Part shown: positions 14,319-21,820 of the stretch, piece by piece
Position numbering within the stretch: position 1 is the first letter of the stretch
How the letters are laid out: each line of letters opens with the position of its first letter
Assembly (NCBI GenBank): GCA_002413785.1
Contig: DHXR01000030.1
Coordinates: 1-29,093 of the forward strand
Source of the DNA: Mucilaginibacter sp. UBA5151
GTDB lineage: Bacteria > Bacteroidota > Bacteroidia > Sphingobacteriales > Sphingobacteriaceae
Reading direction: 5' to 3'
Length of the DNA: 29,093 nucleotides
The notes under the pieces: model-generated
Told to the model about the DNA's origin: nothing
What the model saw: the letters and a program-made list of their open reading frames with translations, nothing else
Databases searched by the model: none
Translations under genes and position numbers: made by a program

Positions 14319-15867
14319 AAAGCTTAATCTCTTCGTCTTTGCCTGAGAAAAAATGGAACTCAGTGATCTGGTAAGCAGGGTTGCTTTTAACCTTGATCCA
14401 CTGGTTGTATTTCATAAACCATTTTACCTGACGGCTGATAATGCCTTTTTTAATATAGGCTTCAATATAAGGGTGAACTACCAGGGTAATATTTTTTTCG
14501 TTTTGCTCAACCAGGATGTAATTGAAGTTGTTTTCAATATCGTCCATCAATAAAATTGTAGGGCGTATGGTGCCGGTGCCATGGCAGGCAGGGCAAAGTT
14601 CGCTGGTGACAATATTCATTTCGGGCCTAACACGCTGACGGGTAATTTGTACCAGTCCGAATTTGCTTGGCGGCAAAATAGTATGTTTTGCCCTGTCGAG
14701 GGTCATTTCGGCCCTCAAATAGTCAAACAGGTCCTTGCGGTTGCTCGGCTTGTGCATATCAATAAAATCGATCACCACAATACCGCCCATATCGCGCAGG
14801 CGCAGCTGACGGGCAATCTCTTTAGCGGCTTCCTTGTTTACCTGGAAAGCATTTTCCTCCTGGTTCTCTTTACTTGCCGTACGGTTACCGCTGTTAACAT
14901 CGATAACGTGCAGGGCCTCTGTATGTTCAATCACCAGGTAAGCGCCGCCAGCCAGGTTCACTGTTTTGCCGAAGGCAGATTTTATCTGCTTATCGACGCC
15001 GTAATACTCAAATATCGGAACGCTGTTCTTGTGGAAACGGACAATACTCTCCATTTCTGGAGATATTTCGTGGATATACGAACGTACCTCCTCGAACAGC
15101 GCATTATCATTCACATAGATATGCTGAAAATCCGGACTTAAAATATCACGTAACAAAGTTGAGGTACGGTCAATCTCACCCAGCACTTTTTTGGCAGGTT
15201 CAACAGATGGCAGGCGGGTAACAAACGATTCCCACTTGGATATCAGGTCGAGCAGGTCCTTTTGCAGTTCGGCAACACCCTTACCTTCTGATACGGTACG
15301 GATGATGACGCCAAAGTGCTTTGGCTTTATGCTTTCCACGATTTTACGCAGGCGGTTACGCTCGGTGTTACTCTTTATCTTTTTTGAGATAGAGGTCACC
15401 TCCGAAAAAGGTACCAGCACCACATACCTGCCGGCGATAGATATATCTGAACTCAGGCGAGGGCCTTTTGTTGAGATAGGTTCTTTCGCTATCTGTACAG
15501 GTATAAGCTGGTTCTTGGATAATAACTCGGATATCTTTCCACCCTTATTAATATCAGCATCCGGCTTAAAGTTATCTAAAAGCTTTGACTGGTATCCGCC
15601 ACTACGCACTTGCTTGGTCAGTTTCAACAGGCTTTGCACCTGCGGACCAAGATCCAGGTAATGCAAAAATGCATCCTTCTCATAGCCAACATCAACAAAA
15701 GCAGCATTTAACCCCGGCATGATCTTTTTGATCCTGCCAAGGTAAATATCACCAACAGTATAATTGTTGCTGATTTGCTCTTTATGAAGCTCTACAAGTT
15801 GTTTATCCTGTAATAACGCAATAGTAGTCCCGCTCGGGGATGAATCGATAATTAATTCCTTTATCAA
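14317..15867 (-). CDS. rng: Ribonuclease G/E family protein
   Basis: The 516-aa protein matches RNase G/CafA. An S1 RNA-binding region at about 37-130 (YTVGDIYLGRIKKIMPGLNAAFVDVG) is followed by the catalytic DNase-I-like domain with D323 (VIDVNSG) and D367/D370 (VIDFIDM). A zinc-link motif C425-x2-C428 (LCPACHG) precedes the dimerisation end. It makes endonucleolytic cuts in rRNA precursors and mRNA. Size fits RNase G, not the longer RNase E with its degradosome scaffold. The start is TTG, with MIKELIIDSSPSG as expected. The gene follows HU, TPR and the mS38-like gene on the same strand. Confidence 0.95.
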   Translation of the reverse strand: MIKELIIDSSPSGTTIALLQDKQLVELHKEQISNNYTVGDIYLGRIKKIMPGLNAAFVDVGYEKDAFLHYLDLGPQVQSLLKLTKQVRSGGYQSKLLDNFKPDADINKGGKISELLSKNQLIPVQIAKEPISTKGPRLSSDISIAGRYVVLVPFSEVTSISKKIKSNTERNRLRKIVESIKPKHFGVIIRTVSEGKGVAELQKDLLDLISKWESFVTRLPSVEPAKKVLGEIDRTSTLLRDILSPDFQHIYVNDNALFEEVRSYIHEISPEMESIVRFHKNSVPIFEYYGVDKQIKSAFGKTVNLAGGAYLVIEHTEALHVIDVNSGNRTASKENQEENAFQVNKEAAKEIARQLRLRDMGGIVVIDFIDMHKPSNRKDLFDYLRAEMTLDRAKHTILPPSKFGLVQITRQRVRPEMNIVTSELCPACHGTGTIRPTILLMDDIENNFNYILVEQNEKNITLVVHPYIEAYIKKGIISRQVKWFMKYNQWIKVKSNPAYQITEFHFFSGKDEEIKL

Positions 15868-15887
15868 CTGCTACTCCATTTCTTATG

Positions 15888-15903
15888 GCGGTTAAATAAC
15901 CGC
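15888..15903 (-). promoter_or_regulatory. Stem-loop in the presumed rng 5' leader
   Basis: GCGGTT and AACCGC form a 6-bp perfect stem with a four-base loop, 20 bases upstream of the rng TTG start. RNase E in E. coli regulates its own mRNA through leader structures; a similar role here is only a guess. Confidence 0.35.
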
Positions 15904-15972
15904 ACGTTAGTAAGTGGGTAAAAAACAAAATTTCCCGTAGTACAAACAGGGGGATAAGCCTGGGGTAACAGC

Positions 15973-16062
15973 TTATTTCTTTTTATGTCTGTTCTTTCTT
16001 AAACGCTTTTTGCGTTTGTGGGTAGCCATTTTGTGTCTTTTACGTTTTTTACCGCTCGGCAT
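15973..16062 (-). CDS. 29-aa basic AURKAIP1/COX24 (mS38/bS22-like) protein
   Basis: A 29-codon frame from ATG (16060-16062) encodes MPSGKKRKRHKMATHKRKKR and then LRKNRHKKK. More than half of it is Lys or Arg. This is the conserved AURKAIP1/COX24-domain peptide of Bacteroidota. Its relatives are mitochondrial ribosomal protein mS38 and mycobacterial bS22, which sit near the decoding centre of the small subunit. A ribosomal role is therefore inferred. It lies 27 bp after the TPR gene and upstream of rng. Confidence 0.9.
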   Translation of the reverse strand: MPSGKKRKRHKMATHKRKKRLRKNRHKKK

Positions 16063-16089
16063 AATATTAGTTATTTAATTGTTATTAAT

Positions 16090-16959
16090 TTATTTTTTTA
16101 ATTCCTTTATATACCTGTCAATTTGCTGATCAACAGCAGTGTCAGGCATCATTTCCCTGCTCTTTTCGTAAGCCGCTATGGCCTCCTTTTTCATTCCCAT
16201 CTGACTGTAACTTTCAGCCAGGTAAAAGTAAGGCTCAAACTCCGGTTTTTTTGCAATTAATGTTTTAAATCGCATAATCGCCTTATCATACTGACCCGAT
16301 TTCATGGCAAACAAGCCCAGGCTTAAATTCGCCGCCCTGTTTGTTGGGTCCTGCCCCACTACGTCAAGCAGCAGCATTACACCCTTAGGCGGGCCGCCTT
16401 CCTGACCAATCCCCAAACTGAACTGGTTTACGTACGCAATACCAAGCCCTGTTTTGGCATCCAGGTTTTGAGGCTGCATTTTTGAAGCATTTTCAAAGCA
16501 CTCAATAGCATGACTTACAAATGTTGGCTGCGATACGGAATCCCGTACAAACCTGAAAGCATCGTTAAAATGGTTCCCGGCATTTATCCAATCGGCAAAA
16601 GTGTTTTCCGAAAGGGCAATAGCCTGGTAGTAAAATGCTGCAGGCCCCGCCTGGTTAACATCGTCCCACTGTTTGGCCAGCTTCTTTTGAAGGCTAAGCT
16701 TTTCAGCCCCGCCCGAAGCATTTTTTAACTGACCCTCCGTGGTGCTGACCTGTACGGATAGTGCCGGCCCGATAGCAATTTTTGCTGCCGCAGATACCAT
16801 TGCCACCGTTACGTTAACTGCCGGCCTTGTTTGGCCCGCCGTCTTGTTTGTATGACCCTGGGTATCCTTGTGCTTAATCAGTCCTTTGAGAGGTTGAAAA
16901 AACAAATACCCCATAATAGCGAAAACTATTACTACTACGACTAATTGTTTTTTATACAT
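16090..16959 (-). CDS. Membrane-anchored tetratricopeptide repeat protein
   Basis: The 289-aa protein has one N-terminal membrane helix (about 5-22) after MYKKQ, then a low-complexity linker. TPR units occupy about 120-289, with clear helices in PTNRAANLSLGLFAMKSGQYD, FEPYFYLAESYSQMGMKKE and AIAAYEKSREMMPDTAV. It is probably tethered at the inner membrane with TPRs on the periplasmic side, serving as a protein-binding scaffold. It begins nine bases after the HU stop codon, so the two are likely co-transcribed. Confidence 0.88.
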   Translation of the reverse strand: MYKKQLVVVVIVFAIMGYLFFQPLKGLIKHKDTQGHTNKTAGQTRPAVNVTVAMVSAAAKIAIGPALSVQVSTTEGQLKNASGGAEKLSLQKKLAKQWDDVNQAGPAAFYYQAIALSENTFADWINAGNHFNDAFRFVRDSVSQPTFVSHAIECFENASKMQPQNLDAKTGLGIAYVNQFSLGIGQEGGPPKGVMLLLDVVGQDPTNRAANLSLGLFAMKSGQYDKAIMRFKTLIAKKPEFEPYFYLAESYSQMGMKKEAIAAYEKSREMMPDTAVDQQIDRYIKELKK

Positions 16960-16968
16960 TCCCGTAAA

Positions 16969-17262
16969 TTATTTACTTACTTTATTTCCGGTCCTTACTT
17001 TATCAACAAAAGTTTTGGCTGGTTTAAAACTTGGCACAAAGTGCTCCGGAATAATAATGGCAGTATTTTTTGAAATGTTACGCGCTGTTTTTTTAGCTCT
17101 CTTTTTTACAACAAAACTTCCGAAACCTCTTACGTAAACGTTTTCTCCACCAACCATGGAATTTTTAACTACTTTAAAAAACGCCTCAACAGTTTCCTGA
17201 ACGTCAACTTTCTCTATGCCTGTTTTGGATGAGATTTCAGTAATAATTTCTGCCTTAGTCAT
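16969..17262 (-). CDS. HU/IHF-family DNA-binding protein
   Basis: The 97-aa protein matches the HU family: MTKAEIITEISSKTGI start, VYVRGFGSFVVKKR beta-arm entry, and the PxFKP-type motif VPSFKPAKTF. It bends DNA and compacts the nucleoid as a dimer. It heads a leftward run with the TPR gene and the mS38-like gene. A TACTTTTG box lies 50 bases upstream. Confidence 0.95.
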   Translation of the reverse strand: MTKAEIITEISSKTGIEKVDVQETVEAFFKVVKNSMVGGENVYVRGFGSFVVKKRAKKTARNISKNTAIIIPEHFVPSFKPAKTFVDKVRTGNKVSK

Positions 17263-17311
17263 ATCTGATTTTCTTTTATTTATGTATAATTACTTAACTG
17301 TTTTGGGGTTG

Positions 17312-17319
17312 CAAAAGTA
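17312..17319 (-). promoter_or_regulatory. Candidate -7 box (TACTTTTG) of the HU operon
   Basis: Exact TAnnTTTG match on the minus strand, 49 bases before the HU ATG. It implies a leader of about 40 nt. No good -33 box is visible. Confidence 0.45.
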
Positions 17320-17424
17320 TTGCTTTATTCCTAAAGATTAAAATAATTAACATACTTTTTTTACTATTGGCTTCAAATGAATATAAAACGGTAAATTTTA
17401 AAGCCAAATCGCCCCCTTCATCAC

Positions 17425-17432
17425 TACATTTG
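17425..17432 (+). promoter_or_regulatory. Candidate -7 box (TACATTTG) of mutY, possibly leaderless
   Basis: Exact TAnnTTTG match that ends six bases before the mutY ATG, so transcription would begin at or next to the start codon. A -33 element is not evident. Confidence 0.4.
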
Positions 17433-17438
17433 CCATAA

Positions 17439-18485
17439 ATGGACTTCAATAACCAACTGGTACAGTGGTATCAAACTAACAAACGCGAATTGCCCTGGCG
17501 TAGTACTTCTGACGCCTACATAATATGGCTTTCAGAGATTATTTTGCAGCAAACCCGGGTGGAACAGGGGCTCCCCTACTTCTACCGCTTCCTTGAAAAG
17601 TACCCGGACGTAAGCAGCTTTGCCGCTGCCGATGAGGATGATATACTGAAATTATGGCAGGGGCTCGGTTATTATTCGCGTGGGCGCAACATGCTTAAAA
17701 CCGCCCGGATGGTGCAGGAGATTTATAAAGGGCATTTTCCAAAAAACTATGCGCAACTGATACAGCTTAAAGGCATCGGTCAATATACGGCAGCTGCGAT
17801 TGCATCGTTTTCGGCCAACGAAGCAAAAGCCGTAGTGGATGGCAATGTTTACCGGGTATTGGCCCGCTATTTTGGTGTTGACGAACCGATAAACAGCGCC
17901 AAAGGACAAAAAATCTTCCAGCAAATGGCAGATGAACTGCTCGACAAGCAACACCCGGGCCTCCATAACCAGGCCATGATGGAGTTTGGCGCCATGCTTT
18001 GCAAGCCTAAAAATCCCGGCTGTGCCGGTTGCCCGGTACGGGAGGGCTGTTATGCATTTGCCAATAAAGCTGTTGCCGCTTTGCCGGTAAAGTTGAACAA
18101 GCTGAAAATACGCGAAAGGTTTTTTAACTACTTTTTGATAACTGATGGCGATACAGTCCTGGTGAATAAAAGGGGGGACAAAGATATCTGGGCTAATATG
18201 TATGATCTGCCCTTGATTGAAACCACTTCGCTGGCCGGGCTTGATGAGTTGATCTCGTCGCCGGAGGTTAAGGAATTCTTTGGCGATGCGATTATCATCC
18301 CGGAGGCACCTGTTGTAAAAAAACATGTACTTACCCACCAGCGGCTGTATGTGCGTCTTATTAAGCTGAAGTGCCAACCTGTGAAATTAAAAGAGGATTG
18401 GTTTTTTACCCCTGTTGAGGAGGTGAAGCATTTAGCGATACCGAGAATTGTGTTTTTGTTTTTGGAGGGAATTTTTGATTTGTAG
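17439..18485 (+). CDS. mutY: A/G-specific adenine glycosylase MutY
   Basis: The 348-aa enzyme removes adenine mispaired with 8-oxoguanine. Seen in order: catalytic E33 in WLSEIILQQTRVE, the helix-hairpin-helix LKGIGQYTAAAIASF (110-124), catalytic D134 in VVDGNVYRVLARYF, and the 4Fe-4S ligands C188-x6-C195-x2-C198-x5-C204. A C-terminal NUDIX-like domain (from about 220) recognises 8-oxoG. The gene ends HLAIPRIVFLFLEGIFDL. A decayed copy of these last 22 codons lies 340 bases downstream. Confidence 0.96.
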   Translation: MDFNNQLVQWYQTNKRELPWRSTSDAYIIWLSEIILQQTRVEQGLPYFYRFLEKYPDVSSFAAADEDDILKLWQGLGYYSRGRNMLKTARMVQEIYKGHFPKNYAQLIQLKGIGQYTAAAIASFSANEAKAVVDGNVYRVLARYFGVDEPINSAKGQKIFQQMADELLDKQHPGLHNQAMMEFGAMLCKPKNPGCAGCPVREGCYAFANKAVAALPVKLNKLKIRERFFNYFLITDGDTVLVNKRGDKDIWANMYDLPLIETTSLAGLDELISSPEVKEFFGDAIIIPEAPVVKKHVLTHQRLYVRLIKLKCQPVKLKEDWFFTPVEEVKHLAIPRIVFLFLEGIFDL

Positions 18486-18494
18486 GTGGAAAAA
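18420..18494. repeat. Intact 3' end of mutY (copy 1 of direct repeat)
   Basis: 75 bases covering the final codons of mutY and about ten bases beyond. About 80% identical by eye to 18760-18835. Confidence 0.8.
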
Positions 18495-18512
18495 GCGTAT
18501 GTATGATTAAAC

Positions 18513-18719
18513 TCATGCTATATTCAGCATGTCTTTAATCCCTTTATATGGCGATAGTTGGCCTTCATCAGCTTGCTTTAACGATTCCTTTATGCCCTTT
18601 ACCACATGGTCGGGGAAAACTTCACTTTTTTGCTCAAAAGTTATTTTCATTGCTTTCATAACTGTTATTAAAGCCGTTAACTGTTCTTTATTCTCCGGGT
18701 AAACAATTAATGCTTCCAT
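18513..18719 (-). CDS. DUF2683-like orphan antitoxin
   Basis: The 68-aa protein starts MEALIVYPENKEQLTAL and ends SPYKGIKDMLNIA, the pattern of short Bacteroidota DUF2683/antitoxin-like proteins that usually precede a RelE/ParE toxin. The downstream side here runs into the mutY 3' end, so no toxin exists. It sits between two copies of the mutY tail, suggesting it arrived with a recombination event. Function beyond presumed antitoxin is unknown. Confidence 0.75.
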   Translation of the reverse strand: MEALIVYPENKEQLTALITVMKAMKITFEQKSEVFPDHVVKGIKESLKQADEGQLSPYKGIKDMLNIA

Positions 18720-18759
18720 ATAACAAATATAACAATTTCTTGTTACAATTGAGGCTGCT

Positions 18760-18835
18760 GAAGTGAAGAAATTAGCAATATAGGGGATCGTATTTTTGTT
18801 TTTGGAGGGGGATTTTTAATTTGCAGGTGGAAAAA
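18760..18835. repeat. Decayed duplicate of the mutY 3' end (copy 2)
   Basis: The frame reads EVKKLAI, then TAG, then GIVFLFLEGDF and a stop. It parallels EVKHLAIPRIVFLFLEGIF of mutY codon for codon, with one added base near the end. The adjoining GTGGAAAAA is also kept. No upstream part of mutY is present. Confidence 0.85.
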
Positions 18836-18855
18836 CTATCAGGAATAATTCTTTC

Positions 18856-19335
18856 TTACTGTTTATAATAAATTATCGGCGAAGGAATACAGCTGGCGTT
18901 AAGCGGGCAGGTAAAATAAAGGAATAGTTGATTTTTCTGGCTATTCAATGCTATCGTGTAAATTTCGTTTGCGTTGATGCTTCCCTGTACCAGGTCAATA
19001 AGCGGACCAAAACTATTTGAAGGATTTGAAAAGCTTACCATGTTATACATGGTAAGCGTTGAATTTTCAATCTTGTATTTACCGGCAGCTTTACTACCAT
19101 ATCCTAATATTTTGGCGGTAATAGTATCAATTTTATATTCATAAAATTCAACAGAATCGTTGCTCCTGAAATTGTATTGCTGCACAATATCTTTGGCCCA
19201 GATGGCTTTGTTCGTCCATATTCCTACTATAGCGATACCACCACCTGTGGAACTTTTTTTACAGGTAGTGAAAGTAAAAACTAAAAGGATAGCAGAGAGG
19301 CTAAAAACGAGATTGAGGGTAAGTGACTTTTTCAT
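18856..19335 (-). CDS. Lipocalin-like lipoprotein of unknown function
   Basis: The 159-aa protein has a lipoprotein signal peptide (MKKSLTLNLVFSLSAILL..., Cys25 in TTCKKSS). The body has IVGIWTNKAIW and KAAGKYKIENSTLTMYNM, matching the W-x-L/beta-strand style of Bacteroidota lipocalin-like domains. I chose the MKKS start (19333-19335). The frame continues upstream to 19533, but that extension is the translation of a heptad repeat and the peptidase 3' end. Role unknown. Confidence 0.78.
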   Translation of the reverse strand: MKKSLTLNLVFSLSAILLVFTFTTCKKSSTGGGIAIVGIWTNKAIWAKDIVQQYNFRSNDSVEFYEYKIDTITAKILGYGSKAAGKYKIENSTLTMYNMVSFSNPSNSFGPLIDLVQGSINANEIYTIALNSQKNQLFLYFTCPLNASCIPSPIIYYKQ

Positions 19336-19415
19336 ATTAAACATTACGCCCAAAATAATGGGGATGCTACACAGGGGAGTATTTTTTTGAACTTTAACCG
19401 CTAAAAAATAAATGT

Positions 19416-19505
19416 CGAACACCGAATAACGAATTCCGAATGACGAAATAGTTTTTTTCACTTCATCATTCAAAATTCGATATTCAATATTCATCATTCG
19501 AACTA
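19416..19505. repeat. Paired heptad arrays (AATNNCG type) in opposite orientation
   Basis: Left arm 19416-19450: CGAACAC, CGAATAA, CGAATTC, CGAATGA, CGAAATA. Right arm 19457-19505: seven units such as CATCATT, CAAAATT and CGATATT, which are the reverse complement of the same AATNNCG consensus. The right arm ends six bases from the S9 peptidase stop codon. Confidence 0.8.
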
Positions 19506-19511
19506 ATGCCC

Positions 19512-21692
19512 CTATCTCCCTCCCGGAGGGCAATGCTCCTTTAAATAATTGGTATATAAAGTTTGCAAATACAATGAAGTGCCCGGCCCTTCAAAAATGC
19601 CATGTGTACGGTTAGGGAACGACATCAGCTGGAACTGCCTGTTATATTTTACCAGTTCGTTGATCAGTAATTCGGCGTTGCGGTAGTGTACATTATCATC
19701 GCCTGTGCCGTGTACGTATAATAGGTTGCCGCGCAGGTTTTTTGCATAAGTAACCGGCGAGCCTTTTATAAATACTGCCCGGCTTGCGTCATCAATGGGT
19801 ACGCCCATATAACGCTCCTGATAAATATTATCATAGCTTAACTGCCAGCCTACGGCGGCTACCGCGATGCCTGTTTTATAGATCTCGGGATGCTGAAACA
19901 TCAGGTTCAGCGTGCATGAGCCGCCGCCGCTCCAGCCCCACACTGCCACCCGGGTTGAATCGACAAAGGGCCATTTTAAGACCTCTTTTGCACCCATAGC
20001 CTGATCCTCAATATTAACAAGACCGATGTTTTTATAAATGGCTTTACGCCATGCGGCACCCTTTGGCGCTGGGGTTCCACGGTTATCCAGGGATACATAA
20101 ATATAACCGTCATCGGCCATGTTGCCTACGTATTCGCCATTGCGGCTGGCACCGTAAGCGTCGGAAACAGTTGCTCCGGCCGGCTCGCTATATACATAAA
20201 ACACCACAGGGTATTTTTTGGCGGGATCGAAATTGGTGGGTTTCACCATCCATCCGTCCATTTCAACGCCGTCAACCGTTTTTACTTTAAAAAACTCCGG
20301 TCTGTTTTTAGCGGCAAGGTTCAGTTTAATAACTTTTCCGCTTATATGTTTATGGTCGGGCAGGCTTATTACCTCGGCCTGACCTGGCGTATAAATGTTC
20401 GAAAAAGTATGCAATGCGATCTTTCCGTTTGGCGATATTTCATAACCATTTGTACCCTGTTCGTCAGCGGGGGTTACGCGTTCTGCTTTGCCGCCTTTAA
20501 TTTTTATCCTGTAAAGGTATTTTTGGGTAGCATTATCCGGCGAAGCTATAAAATAAATATAACCGCCTGCTTCATCTATCAAGCTGAAGTCTATCACATC
20601 ATAATTGCCTTTGGTAATTAAAGTCTCCTTACCATCCGCCGAAATTTTGTACAAATGCCGCCAGCCGTCCTTTTCGCTCGCCCAAATAAAATCCTTTCCT
20701 TTATTAACCCAGTTCCAGCCAATCGGATCGCGTCCGTCTCCGGCATCTATCCAGGCGTTGGCCTGCTCCTCGTGTACCAGCGTTGCTGTTCCGTCTGCTG
20801 TATTTGCCAAAAATATCTTACTGTTATTTTGGGCACGGTTCAATTGCTGCAAAATAACCTGATTAGAGGTTTTCGCCCATTCCATACGCGGAATATAATG
20901 CTGTACAGCATCGCCGGGGATATTCATCCAGGTAGTTTTAGCGGTGATTATGTCAACCACACCCACTTTGCATGAGCTTGGATCCTCGCCGGCAACGGGG
21001 TATTCTACAGGCACCACAAATGGATAAATTGAATCTGTGGTATTCAGCATAAAGTAATTTTTTATCTTGCCGGCATCAATTTGCCAGTAGGCGATAGCCT
21101 TACTGTCCGGCGACCAGCGGAAGCCATCCCGTGCATCAAATTCTTCTTCATAAGCCCAGTCAAACGTACCGTTAATGAGCTTTATGGTGCCATCAAAAGT
21201 CAATTGTTTTTCAATACCTGTTGTCAGGTCTTCCACAAAAATATTATGTTCGCTTACATACCCGGCCTTTGTGCCGTCGGGCGATAGTTTGGCAAACATC
21301 AGGGAAGAGGCTGGCCGGTTTTTGCCCAATTGTTTTAAAGTTTTGGCGTTAAGGTCGTACACCCAATAATCGCCGCGGGTATTATAGCGCCAAACTCTTT
21401 TGCTGTTGGTAAACAACAGTACCTTAGCGCCATCGTCAGACAGGGAAAAGTTTTCAACTTCTAAAGCCCGTTCTCCCGGCGGTGTAAGCATTTCTTTGGT
21501 AACCAAAACAGTTTTTTTGGCAGAGTCACGGGTATCCGGTTCAACTATCTGGCCAGCTTGCGCCCGGTAATACTGGTAACCATCTGCCGCCCAATGGGTT
21601 CTTCCGCGTTGGGCCTGTACAGCCTTTTGTGAAAACAAAATCAACAAAAAAACCAGGGACCATAGTCCCTTATGGTAAAATTTAAAATTCAT
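19512..21692 (-). CDS. S9 family peptidase (dipeptidyl peptidase IV type)
   Basis: The 726-aa exported enzyme has a signal peptide (cut near VQAQ), a beta-propeller DPP-IV N-terminal domain (about 60-430, with WSPDSKAIAYWQID), and a C-terminal peptidase domain. Catalytic residues by ATG numbering are S588 in GWSGGGS (the family more often has GWSYGG), an Asp in HGTGDDNVH (665/666) and H697 in NRTHGIF. It removes Xaa-Pro-type dipeptides from peptides in the periplasm or outside the cell. I start at the ATG (21690-21692); a TTG one codon upstream is also open. Confidence 0.95.
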   Translation of the reverse strand: MNFKFYHKGLWSLVFLLILFSQKAVQAQRGRTHWAADGYQYYRAQAGQIVEPDTRDSAKKTVLVTKEMLTPPGERALEVENFSLSDDGAKVLLFTNSKRVWRYNTRGDYWVYDLNAKTLKQLGKNRPASSLMFAKLSPDGTKAGYVSEHNIFVEDLTTGIEKQLTFDGTIKLINGTFDWAYEEEFDARDGFRWSPDSKAIAYWQIDAGKIKNYFMLNTTDSIYPFVVPVEYPVAGEDPSSCKVGVVDIITAKTTWMNIPGDAVQHYIPRMEWAKTSNQVILQQLNRAQNNSKIFLANTADGTATLVHEEQANAWIDAGDGRDPIGWNWVNKGKDFIWASEKDGWRHLYKISADGKETLITKGNYDVIDFSLIDEAGGYIYFIASPDNATQKYLYRIKIKGGKAERVTPADEQGTNGYEISPNGKIALHTFSNIYTPGQAEVISLPDHKHISGKVIKLNLAAKNRPEFFKVKTVDGVEMDGWMVKPTNFDPAKKYPVVFYVYSEPAGATVSDAYGASRNGEYVGNMADDGYIYVSLDNRGTPAPKGAAWRKAIYKNIGLVNIEDQAMGAKEVLKWPFVDSTRVAVWGWSGGGSCTLNLMFQHPEIYKTGIAVAAVGWQLSYDNIYQERYMGVPIDDASRAVFIKGSPVTYAKNLRGNLLYVHGTGDDNVHYRNAELLINELVKYNRQFQLMSFPNRTHGIFEGPGTSLYLQTLYTNYLKEHCPPGGR

Positions 21693-21820
21693 CAATTTGT
21701 CGCGTTATGTGTATAAATAAATAATCCCTCTGTAAATTTTGCGTTAAATTAGCACTTTAAAGATTCAAAAAGAAAACACTAATTGTAACTAATTCGTGCC
21801 TCTTACTATAAATTCATACC

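Noticed and set aside
19336..19533. N-terminal extension of the 159-aa lipoprotein to 19533
   Set aside because: The extension translates the AATNNCG heptad arrays and the end of the S9 peptidase gene. A proper lipoprotein signal starts at 19335.
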